Positions 49,790 through 62,800 of a stretch of 64,000 bases of DNA are shown one piece after another. Each line of letters begins with the position of its first letter. Position 1 is the stretch's first letter. Where the stretch lies: NCBI GenBank assembly GCA_032718565.1, contig JAVGVS010000768.1, positions 1-64,000 on the forward strand, written 5' to 3'. The DNA comes from Distichodus sexfasciatus. Taxonomy: Eukaryota > Chordata > Actinopteri > Characiformes > Distichodontidae. A program made the position numbers and the translations under genes. The notes beneath the pieces are model-generated. The model worked only from the letters and a program-made list of their open reading frames with translations, made no database searches and was not told where the DNA came from.

Positions 49790-51187
49790 ACACATCCTGT
49801 CATTTATTAATTTAACACATTTCCTCTGTTTTCCTTTCTTGTTTCTGGGATCTTCTCCCATTTGATTACAATTGTAGTAACCACTTTTCAATGCTTAGAC
49901 GCCATGTGAAGTTTCAGTCTCACACCTATTTATTCATTTTAATAATACACGGTAGACATTTTACATCCATTTTATTTCAGATGTAGGGTAAAATAACTGC
50001 TTGACTGAGTTTAACTTAAATCATTTTACTTGAATGCTTGTATATATCTATTTTAGAATGTTTTTGTGTCACCTTCTTATTTTTCTTTATTGGAATTTTA
50101 TGTTTAGGATATGTTTTGTAATGGTGACTTTGTCATATTTATGGTCTTTTTATGTTACTACAGCGTCATAACTTTTTAAATAATAATGTTACTGCTATCT
50201 CACTACTATTATACCACCATGGTTCCACAGTACATTTTGATAGGGATGTAGACTGATCTCACTTCAGTTTTATTTTAAAAACGAGTTTTACCTTCAACCA
50301 GATATAATGTTGGAGGAGTAATCGTCTCCATACTATGACTTTTATAATAATTACAATTATTTTTATTTTTGATAGACTACCTTGCTGTGAAATGACCTGA
50401 ATCCGTTTCACTGATGGCAGAAGGGTGTCAAGTTTAGTCTAATTTTTACATTTAGTCATCAGTCGCTCTCTTCTTCTTTAATATTTTGGTCATTTATGGG
50501 AGGTGACTTGATTTACATTGACTGGAGGATAAGGGACATTTTTGTCATCATTTGGCTGAAATACATGTGTCTGGTCATTGTGTATTTCTTTTTTAAATTG
50601 ATTACTACAGTTACATTAAGGAGCATGTACATTTGATATGGAAGAATACAATTTTGGAAAATTTCTTAATGTTGTATAATATTGTTTTCCAGTGTTGTAA
50701 GACACTTAACATGTCTACTTAATATTTTATAATTACACATAGGTATAATTATGCTAAATCGTGTTTAGCAAAAATTTATTTGGATAAATTGAGAATAACT
50801 TTCACTAATCCAAATCTAGGACTATCCTTAAGTGAAAAATCTCAAAAAATCTTCTCACGGACAAATCCCAGATAAACTCCTCAACGTATTGCTTAAGGAA
50901 AGTTTTTAACATTACTTTCAAATGAATTCCATGGATTTAAACTGAGAAAAATCTAAGTGTGATCTATCTTAAGGAGATAAATCCCAACTAAACCCCCTTA
51001 TGCTAATGCTTAAACTATATTGATGTTGAAGATATTTTTGCATCACACTGCATTAAGAAGCAATCAACTTCACCTCTCTGCTCTCTGAAGTGAATTATGC
51101 ATCCTTTTCACTCATTCTTAAGCAGATCCGTTTCACAGCGTCCACACGTTCGTCCATTCTCATCGCCTGCCTTCTCTCGCTCGATAG
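49790..51187. other. AT-rich sequence, probable first intron of SDR42E2
   Basis: No exon, transposon end or long open frame was found. It ends in a pyrimidine-rich stretch and an AG at 51186-51187, the proposed acceptor of the start-codon exon. Confidence 0.4.
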
Positions 51188-51260
51188 GCTGACTGACGGA
51201 GGAAGAGGAGGAGAAGAAAGAAGAAGAGGAGGAGGACTTATCTGAACCTAACAGTACATT

Positions 51261-54200
51261 ATGAAGGAGAACGGGTCTTCGTGTCAAGTGGAGCAGCTGC
51301 CCTGTGCATGTCTTTTGGACTCCTCAGTTCCGGGCCTCCGTCCTCAAATTCACAACTGCAGCAGCAGGGCGTCCGGTGGCACAACAGCGGGCACAGCAGC
51401 GGGGACCGGGGTCCGAAACAGAGCCAGTGGGGCGGTGGCCTCCGGCTGCAGTAGCCCCGACTGCGCCATGTCCCGGAGAACAGGAGGGAAGGCGCTGGTG
51501 ACCGGAGGTGCTGGATATTTCGGCTTCAGGCTGGGCAGAGCTCTGGCCCAGAGAGGGATCAGCGTGGTGCTAATGGATCTGTACAAACCGTCCTGGGAGA
51601 TCCCAGAGGGAGCCGTCTTCCAGCAGGTAGCGGGTTCCAGATTCTTTATTAGTCATATAGAAAGTTATGCAAGTACAATGTGTAGTGAAATGTTCCCTGA
51701 TTGTTCAAAGTGCAAATATGTTTGCTAAATTCAAGGTTCAAGATTCTTGATGCAATTACAACAGTGAAATGAACCCTGATCCGTCCTAAAACAAATTAAA
51801 ATAGTATTTAGAAGTTTACAACAGATTAAATTAAACAAACCTTACAAGAACTATATCTAAAGAATCAGAATATACAGAAAGGTATGTTTCATATATTTAA
51901 GCTCTGCGTCAGAGTAAAAAGTTTTCACCAAAATTAAAAGTGGTCAGGATCACTGGAGAGACCTGAAACTTCCTCAGCCTCAGCGTGAGGAGGAGAGGTG
52001 AGGGCCGTGGAGTTTGGGATGGGGTCGGGGTGCAGGTTGGTGTTGGGCTGCAGGGCATCTGTGTGAAACAGAAGCAGGACAGTAGCAGGTGCGGAGCAGG
52101 AGCGGCGCGACGTGGGTGTAGGCCTCGGGTTTCAAAAAAGAAGTTTTGTTGACCTAGGTGTCTTAGTGAAAAGAGTTAAATTTGTCATGTTGTATTGTAT
52201 TCACAGTATTAAGTCAGAAAAAAAAAAAAAAATATGTAAGAGGTTCAGATGATGAATGAATGAATGAATAGAGTACATTTAAAGATGAACACCATGTAGC
52301 TACTAAAGTAAAAATATACAAAAATATGTAGAATTATAGATGGACATTTTGAAGACTTTATTAACAGTTACAAACAGCTCCTATACAGCTTTTTAAATAT
52401 CTTGTTTTGGACGTATGCAATACAGACGTGTAATTGTGGCATAATCTCGCACACAAATAAAATACAAAATTATACAGCAGAAAAATATACCTACAACCTT
52501 CTCGTTGAGGAAGGGTAAAAAGACTATAAACGTTTTAAGCGCAAATGTAAATGAACTTGTTTAAGATAAAGAGGCAGACTAGAAAGAACGAAGGACCCAT
52601 GAAGAGGGTCTGGCGCATAAGGAGGGGTTCGACTTGACAGTTTTTCTCAACTAAAAGAATTACATTGCAATGTATGTAACCTCACTGTAATCTTTACATT
52701 GTTAATTCAGCTTTTTAAATTCAGGTTCCAGAATGAAATTGTTGAGTCATTTCTAGGGGTGTTGAAATTATGGGCATAATCAATGTATTGTGATGTAGAC
52801 GTGGACAATTCTGCATCGATGCAATAGCAGAATATAATCGATTATAAAGAAGGGTTTTGCTGTCCGCTGCCCCTTAGTGTAGTGGTCCATGGAGGAATTG
52901 CAGGTGGTCCGTGACATGATCGAGATATCGTATCAAATCGAATCATTGACCTAATAATTGTAATCGAATTGAATCTTGACACCAGTGAAAATTCATGTGA
53001 ACACTGCACTATTGCACATCCTTAGCTCGGATTGAACAGTTGATTATTTATCAGCACATCACTTACGACTGTGTCATTATTATGTCGGCATCACTACCGT
53101 GTTGAGAATAAGTCAAAATATACAAAGCAGAAGCTCGACTGGGCTCCTGCTCTCAGAAACTGACTGATGAACTGAGGTCAGTAGTATAAAGAACATCAAT
53201 TAGATTGTACAAGACGGATAGACAGATTACAATTAAAAAGGGCAGCAGTATGGTCAGTTTCCGTAATAGCAGAACATGTGTGTGACCAGTGTGTGTAACG
53301 TTATTGGTTATGAGTAAGCTGAGTGTGTGTTGTGTTTGAAGGGTGATGTTCGGGATTCTGAGGCTCTGTATAAGGCCTGTGCTGGAGTGGACTGTGTTTT
53401 CCACACTGCCTCTTACGGCATGTCCGGCCCTGAACAGGTGAGCAGACGCCAGCTTTACTCTCTCTTCTGCACCTTATTCAGAGTGTATGACAACGTATAT
53501 GAAAGAGATGTACTACGGTATTACAGTACGTATAACAGTACTACGCTAGAATCTGTTATATATCTTACAATATAATCTGTTTATATCTATCCATCTATCT
53601 ATATCTATATATCTATATCTATATATCTATATGTCTGTATTCTTGAGGAATAATGTTTACATCTTTCAGTAAATGACTGTAGACATTGTCTCATTTTCCT
53701 AGCAAATTGTCTATATATACACTATATATATATGAATATACTACATTATAATACACAAGAAAGTCTGCTGCTTTATGAAAATATTAAGACATTACGGGGG
53801 AGAGTTTTCCACAGCGTTGTGTTTATTCTATATACACTGACTTGTCTAGTGACTTGGTCACTTTTGACTGCAACGATTTTTACTTCAAAGTAAATTTTTG
53901 TGTCATCTCAACTATATATACATATAATATATAAAGGGATGAGGTGATGTGGTTCCTGTTTCTAGAGAGGGCAAAGAACAAAAACTGCACATAGAATATC
54001 CATATACGAATAGACTATACAATATAAAGTCTAAACTAGAGGTAGAAAAAATGTGCAATTTTAGTTACATCAGGTTCTCAATGATATGTGCAAATAATGC
54101 AAAAGCAGTCAAACTACAATTACAGTACCGGGCTTGTGTTTTTGGATTGAATGTGCATAAGATCTGCAGCAGTTTAATATGAATACTTTAAACAGACCAT

Positions 54201-57200
54201 AATAAACAGTATTTCAATAAGTGCTAAGCTAGATGGAAAAAAATACTTCAAGTGGAGAAAACCACAATTACAGTGCTGGAATGTACAGCATTAAATGTGC
54301 AGATCTGCAGCAGTTTGACATGAGTATACTATGAAGTAGGGCTGGGCGATATGGCATAAAAATAATATCGCGATATTTTTAAGCAATATCACGATACACG
54401 ATATATATCTCAATACCTTTAAATTTCCTCTAAATCACTGTATAAATGATACATTTGGCCCGATGTTGCATAAAATGACACCAATATAATGAATTTAGCC
54501 AAAGTTTAACATAGTAAATGCTTTTATTTTAAACCAAAGTATAATATAGCAAACTTTATACTTTATATTGGGGACAGACAAGTGGGCAAGGGGAGCCACT
54601 GATTGCGTGCTTATTAAACGTGTAAGACCTAACTATTTTATTATGATTATAAGGTCGATAAACTATAACTTGCGTTTAAACTACCTGCCGCTGTTCCTCT
54701 TCCTCCGTCATCTTTGGTTTTTCTGTAGAAACTGTCTGTAGCGTGCAGCCAATCACAAGACCAGGAGCCATCGGCCAATAGGATTCGCAGACAGAAACCG
54801 CCGAAACCCCGCCCCCAAACTGCCAAACCCCGCCCCTTTCAACCCGCGCGCGTGGAAATCTCCCTCGAGCAGAAAAGCCGCTCGTCGGTTATCTACTTTG
54901 CGCGTGAGGACATTTATGGAGACAGATGATTCGCTGTGGCGACCCCTGAAGGGAAAAGCCGAAAGAGGAGGAGGAGGAGGAGGAAGAAGAAATTAACACA
55001 GTTTGCGTGCAATATGATCACAACCGCGCAGTCGATTCTTCATTTTGTGCTCTCGAGTTTCACATTTGCGCTCGCGACTTTGAAATTTACGCCCGCGGAA
55101 TTTTTGCGGCGAGCCATTTTGCGCGCTCTAGTTTTGCCGTTGATGTGACGCGCAGGAGTTTTCTGGATGGACGGGGGAGCGAGCTGTCTGCTTTGACGGG
55201 GCATAAAAGCAGAACTCGAAAGCGAAGTACATGCTGTCTGTTTAAAAATAACTTAAGATTTATACTCGATGGTCACGATATAGTCATTTAGTACATCGCA
55301 CGTGGAACAAGCCGAGATACATCGAGTATATTCGATATATCGCCCACCCCTACTTTGAAGACCTTAAAAAAAAAGGTGTAACGTGTTTTATTCATTCAGT
55401 TGAGAAAGGAGCTGGTGGAGTCTGTCAATGTGGACGGCACCAAGAATGTCATAAACGGTGAGATCCGTCCTCCATTACATATGTTTGTATGTGCACGGAT
55501 GTTACACTTGTGGGTGACCTTTTTTTGTCTTTAAGACTATAGATTAATCATGGGCGTAAATTTAATTTTTTTTTTAATTAAAAAATCGCACTCTCTATTG
55601 TGAAAAATATATGTATGTATACCTAAAATAAGAGTTCCCCCTCCCCTTCCTCACAGTGGTTTGGCCCACTGCCTGCTTTCCCACTTCATCTCACCTACTC
55701 TACACACACGAGTCAGGTGTGTGGCTGCGGCTCAATTAATGTTGAACTCCAGTAAGTAGGGTATTTTATTCACTTTAAACAAAGCCATTCTCTTTAATGT
55801 AGTTGATGCAGACTCATTCATAAATTAGTTGCGGCAGAAATGCTGATTACCGATGTAATTTTCCATGAATCTGCTGTATTAGCGATTAAAATATTACTTA
55901 TCTCGTTAACGTTAGCTTGTTTGCAATAGCTTGTTGCATAGTGCGCTGCAGCTAACACGCCAAAGCCGTTTCCCATGCATTGTTTTATTTGTGACGACTT
56001 GGCATAATGTTAACTTAATAATAATTAATAATAATCAATTAAATAATTGATTTTGTTACAAAACATTACTTATTGTATATATCTTTTTCACAATAACAGT
56101 CATGTTTAAATTTGTATGTTGATGGCTTGACTGTAAACAACATAAACAATGCGATAAATAGTTTTGAAGAAAAATCTGCTTTGTCATTGAACCTGAGAAA
56201 AACTTTGAAAATAACCATAATGCCGCAGTCTCCATGCTACAATAATAATGATAGAAGCAAAGTTTTTCACTCTGGGGGCATATCTTTATAAGTACAATTT
56301 GACTGTATTATTTGTGTCCCCTTCAAAAATTGCTCATGAGAAATTTTATATTTATTGTCCCCCCCTACTGTTAAATGAAATTTACGCCCATGAGATTAAT
56401 GTCCCATGTTAGAGCCATTTTGTGTTGCATGAATGTATGAATATTTGGATTTGATATTTTACAACTATATGCGATAGAAAGTAGAAATATGTTTCTGGAA
56501 CTTTCCATAACTTTCCATGTACAGTGTTACGTAACAGAATTATATTAACACGTATACACATTAAATGTACTAGTATGTAACAATAGAAGTAATACGCGCC
56601 TGACGTGCCGCAATCTGCCGAGCTGAGAACTCAGGAGCGTTACAGTCTTTATTATCAAGAAAAAAAGAAATGACATTATTTCTATTCATCTCTGTATATA
56701 ACAAATGTCACACTTCGATGATGAGTCATGACCTGTAAATGACCATCATCATTTAGCTAATCCATGTGTGTGTTGTATCGCAGTGTGTTGTGAGCGGGGA
56801 ATCTCCAAACTCGTCTACACCAGCACGGTGAACGTGGCGTTTGCAGGAAGGCCCATCGAGGACGGGGATGAAGACTCTGTAACCTGCGTGCCACTGCATA
56901 TGGTGAGATTCCACGTTTATTCAGATCGTGCCGCACTGTTAAAAACAATCAGTGTCTCATGTCAACATGCTGCTTTCACTGACTAACTAGAGATGCATTT
57001 CCGCAAGACAACGCCAGTGTGATTGCTCAACTTTCGTGGCTGTGACATAAAAACTGACCAAGTAGAAAGACTTTGATTATAACGCATTGAAGTGCATGGG
57101 GAAAGAATGAGGGATGATAAAAGCGAGAAAAAGACGAGTTGGGGTTAAGGAGGTTGTGTGTTTAGTGAGATGGCCTGAGGTGGCATAAGAACCGTGAAGA

Positions 57201-58256
57201 CACGTGGAGACAGATGAAGTAAAGCTTCCGAGTCTCAAATTCCATGTATTCGTAATGGGTGAAAATTAATGGGTTCCTATGGGGAAAAATAAATGACAGA
57301 ATGAAAGGATGAAAAAGACGAGTGTGGGTCATGACGGTTACAGATATGCCAAGAGGCACACAGGCCCTCGAATCACGTTAAATATGATGGCATTGCGGAG
57401 AATGGTGGCAGTGCAGCAAAGCGTAAAAATTTGAGCTCTATGTTAGTCTATGGGGAAAAAATGGATGAAAAAATGGACAGAACTCACGAACGAGTGTGGC
57501 TATCTGAAACATGTAGACAAGTAGCCCACACTGCTATAGGCCGCACGTTTTAGAGTTGGAAGAAAGTTTCCAGAACAAAAACTGTAGGAGGAGTAGCGAG
57601 CAGAAAAAGTGGGCGGAATAAAAATCTGATAACTTAAAAGTTTTCACCATTTCAACGTTTTTAAGTTCACAGAAATGGATATTTGAAGATTCCAGATTAA
57701 TTTAAATCTACGTAGTTATGTGTCATAACGATATTTAAGAGTGCACGCTGTAAAAAATCCATCATGTATGATTTATCTGTAAGATCAGTAACCGAAATAT
57801 GTTGCTATTTCAGTTTTGAAACTTTCAATACATATAGTTCCTGTGTGGCGTATTAACACCTTCACTCTTAAACACGGCCATGGAAACTGTTTAAGGACAA
57901 CTATCGTCCCTGCCTCATAACTGTTTGCCCTCATGTTGATTTAATGCCCACTGGTGTGGTGGAGGCTGGCATGTGGTGATGCCAACATTCAGAGGTCAAG
58001 TTTGAGAACACAGCTAAAGTTGGTTAAGCATGTCTTAAGTATTCAAGGAATTAACTCAGAATTTGCTTTGTGTTTTACGATGTCCAGCACATAGACCACT
58101 ACTCCAGAACCAAATCCATCGCTGACCACATGGTTCGGGCGGCCAGCGGCAGAACGTTAAAAGGTAGGAAAACTAAACCTCACCGCCTTCTACACTGGAC
58201 CTGTTATTGGCGTATAACAGCGATAAGCGAAAGCTGTCTCCTCTTCCTCAATGCGT

Positions 58257-58295
<39 letters not shown>

Positions 58296-59788
58296 TGTGG
58301 TACTGAGGTAACGGCTGCTATGGTAATGTGTAGTCTGCAACCCTAACCCATCGGTTTAAATTTAGAACCAGGCCTAACAATAAGGCCTAGCACTTCGTAA
58401 ACCTGACACTGGTGTGTCTGAAACGTTCACACAGGTGGATGTGTGTGTGCAGGATAAATATACATTAAAACATTTATTTATAACAAAGATTATTTTTTGT
58501 CAGTTTTAAGCTTCAAAAGAATGCGATTATTTCATGTTATTTGCTTTTGTGTAGAACTGAGCTGAGTTGAAAAGATATTTTCTTTAAATCTTTGAACATT
58601 GTAACTAACTATTCTTTAAAGTGGTTAATTGTTCATGAAATACAAAGGACTGGTTTCCTGAACATGGATTAAGCCTAGTCTTGTACTAAACTGCATTTAC
58701 CACTGAAATTCAAAGAGAGCCTAGGATTAGGATTAATCGTTGTCTGGGAAACTGGCTCAAAGTGTTTAGTGTAGTTTTCAGTGACATTATTTCAACTGTT
58801 GGAGTTGATCACGTGCATTTTCAACATGTTGCACGAACTTCACACACCCGCAAATACACACAGGGCAGTGGTAGCGGAACGGGTACAGCGTTCGCCCCCA
58901 GAACCCCCGGATCGGTGATGGTACCACTGAGGTAGTCATGAGCAAAGTACCGTCCCCGAGCACTGCTCTCCGGGCGCTGCCCATGTCAGCTGCCCACTGC
59001 TCCTTCATGGATGGGTCATATGCAGAAGTCACGTTTCATTGCGGTGCCCTGGGTGCTGTGCTGTGGTGTGTTCACAATGACAAATACTCATTCACTTTCA
59101 CTTTCACTTTCATACATGTACATTCCATTTATTATAGTTTTGATGACTAGTAATATATATTTTTATTAGTTTATTTTTAGGTTATTTTATTATTATTAAG
59201 TTGTTTGTGTGCATTTCACACACCCAAGATCATAAAAGATCACATTAAACACAACGATAAAGTGCAAAAAAATGACGTTAAAAACATTTTGATTAATAAT
59301 TTATGATTTTAAATGAAAGATTAATTTCTTAATTATTAATTAAAATGTGCCACTGCGAGTTGGGTAGACATGTTACTTTCTGCTTAGTTTCTCTAAATTC
59401 TGGCCTTTTATAGCTTTCAGTTCTCGTCCTTTGGTCTAGTTTCCGCTTCATTCTGTAGGTGACAGATGTACAGTTCAGTTCCTGCAGGTGATACACGATA
59501 CCGGCCTCATTTACATATGCAATTAGACACAGCCTATGGTGTGAGGGCATGATATACCCCTATCCACACACAAACACACACACACACACACACTGCCCAC
59601 ACATACATGCATGTCATTAGTGAATATGGAAAAAGTCATTTGAAGCAGCAGGTGTGTGTTACGCTGTTATGAAGGTGGCGGTCTGCTGCGGACGTGTGTG
59701 TTACGACCGTCTGGCATCTACGGGCCGGAGGAGAGAAGACACCTGCACAGAATCATGGTGGGTGTTGCGAGCTGTTACTTGTCATTCT

Positions 59789-59830
<42 letters not shown>

Positions 59831-62800
59831 CACTGTTCTTGAGTTTGTCCAAAGCTTTGCAATATTTATGGAGTCTGTGAGAAGCTCTTGTTACAGTTCT
59901 GATTCCTCTGGGACTCCCACACACTCAGCACACACACACACACACACACACACAGCTCACGCATGACTGCCTTTCCTTACTTTGGCCTATTTAGTTACCT
60001 GCACCTGCTGTGAGTTAATTCAGACGAACTTCCCAACATCTGTGTGGCTGTGTTCATGAGTTCTGCAGCAGCACGTCGAGCTCCGCTACACGTTACAACA
60101 GCCTCATTACAGCTCATCACGTCAGGGCTGATTATCACACTCTCACCTCGTGAGGCTTCTAGAGAGTTTGACTAAAAGAATGCTGATGTTCTCCCTACTC
60201 TTCTCTTCTCCCCCGCTCTCTTCTTTTCTTTTGACTTTTACTTTTCTCTCTTCTCTTGTCTTCTCCTCTCCTTTGTTTGATCTTTTGTTTTCTTTATTCT
60301 CACTCTTGTGTCGTCTATTTTTTCTCCTTATCGTTCTCTTCCCTTCTTTTTTTCTTCTCTTCTGTTTCTCTGATCTTTATCTCTCCATCTCTTTCTCGTT
60401 GTCTCCTTTGTTATCTTCTCTTTCTCTTATTCTCTTCCCTTCTTTCTTTTGTTTGATCTTTTGTCTGCTCCTTCTTTTGTGTTCTTCTTCTCATGTCTTC
60501 TATTTTTTCTCTTCTTCTCTTTTTGTTCTCTGTCTCGGTCCCTGTCCTCCTTTTTTCTTCTTGTCTTGTCTTCTTTTTTATTCTCTCTCTTTTGTTGTCT
60601 GCTTTGTTCTCTCTCCATCTCTTCTATTTCTTTATCCTTCTTTTCTCCTCTCCATATTTCTCTTCTTCTATTTCCTCCTTTTTTCTTCTTCTCTCTTTTT
60701 TTCTTCTTATATATATATTATCATTCTCTTCCCCTTTTTTTTGTTGATCTCTCCCCCTGCTCCTCAGGTGAATGTGGAGAGGAGGTTGTTCAGTTTTAGT
60801 TTTGGGGATCCTAATGCTAAGATGAACTGGGTGCATGTGGATAATTTGGTGATGGCGCATCTCCTAGCAGCCGAGGCCCTGGCGCAGGAGAAAGGCTGTG
60901 TTGCAGTAAGTGCCACACACTCACACACAACATCACAAACACACACTTATGAAACTCCCACCGTTTCTCTACAGCACCGTTTTAACCTCAGTGTGCCTGG
61001 TTTTCAGGACGGACAGGCCTACTTCATCAACGACGGAGAATCGGTTAACGTGTTTGAATGGCTAACGCCCCTGGTGAGTATCAGTGTGATTTCCGTTTTT
61101 CTTCAAACTTATATCTGTTTCAGCGTCACCATCTCAGGGCGTGCAATGATAAATATAAATCTATACATGAATGTAAATAATAATAATGACTAATATAAAT
61201 GAGATATTTGTCTGATAGAACAATATTTACTCTGATTGAAAGGTTTAATGTTTTTATTGGATTATGTTTAAAAAAGAAAGTCTCACATTCAAAAAAATCT
61301 TTGGAGTACAAATTTAATTTTCGGGTTTTAAATAATAATAATAATAGTAATAAAGAATAGTATTATTATTATTATTGTTATTATTATTATTATTGTTGTT
61401 TTATACTAGGTGTTAATTTCGTCAGACGAGACGAGACGAAATGTGTTCGTCAACGACCCTCTTTCCCACGACTAAGACGAGATGACTCTAGACTGCACCA
61501 ATGTTCTAAAAATACTGACTAAGACTATAAGTTAATGTGCCTTATTGTTTACGCATAAAAATGAGATCAAAATGTTTTGTATGAATAAAACTGTCGAAAA
61601 CTCCTTCCTCGTTGTCACATAATAAGAGACCACCAGACTACGTGTTTGTGCCAGCAATGTTGAGCCTTTTAGTCGACTCAAAACATGACTAAAACCGATA
61701 TGAATGACTAAATATGACTCAAGACTATCATGAACTTTGGACAAGACTAAGACTAAATTTAAAAAAATGAGCCACAAAATTAACACTTATTTTATACTTT
61801 TATGTATATGCAATTGCCTATATCCACTCTATTCATTGTAGACTTCTGCTTATTTTTTTTATTACCTTTTAATTTTTGAAACCCTACTTTTTTTATTGTA
61901 ATTTATATCACAGAAAAAGGAAACCAGTGTGGTTTTTATATTTTATCCGTATCCCCAGCCCTGGTTTGATTGCTAATTCTGAATTTATAGATGGCAAAAA
62001 AATCTAGTAAAGTGGATAATGTATATAGAATCAATAAAAATAAAAAATGTTTGGTTAAAGATGATTTTGGTTCATATTTAAGTTTATACCTAAAGTAAAA
62101 GGCTTGTGTTTCTGGACACTGAGTTGAGTTTTGTTCTGTCGTAGCTTGATTAAGAACATGATTGTGAGAATGTTGAATAACAAACTCTGAATCACAGTAG
62201 CATGTCACCTCATGTCTGACCCAAACTTTTGTCCTCCCCTCTGGTCAGTTTGAGCGTCAGGGCTACAGCCAGCCACTCATCCATCTCCCCGTTTCACTGA
62301 TCTATTCGGGCAGGTGGGACCCACTTTTCGACTATCCGCGACCACTCAAAAAAATCATGTTGAAATACGGAGTCTATGCAAGATTTCTCACTTTCTCATG
62401 AACCTAAACTGAAAGATTATCCCCCGTGTCTTCATATTTTATAGGCATTTAAAGCTACATTCACTAATACAATTATTTGACATATGATAAACCTTATATA
62501 TAATGGAGCTCTGTATCTTGTCCACATAACGCTCTTTCTCCAAAATAAATGTTATTTCAGTAAATTTTTTTTTTGCAAAAATATTTCATTTTTGCATTGA
62601 GAATTTAATTTGCAACAAAGTGATAAAGCCCACAACACAGTTAATGTGTAGCTACAATATCTTCTAAAACTCCAAAATTGCAATTTTCTGAAGGAACATG
62701 CCATAAGCGAGTTTTGTATGCATTTGAACATTTTTTTTGTAACTTGTAGTTGTAGAAACAGATAAATTGTTGTGGAATTTTATCATCAAGATTTTATTGC

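Noticed and set aside
60150..61193. Open frame of 347 codons, Leu/Ser/Phe-rich
   Set aside because: It is mostly the translated CT tract. Only 60768-60905 and 61008-61073 within it are real exons of SDR42E2, and they have proper splice borders.
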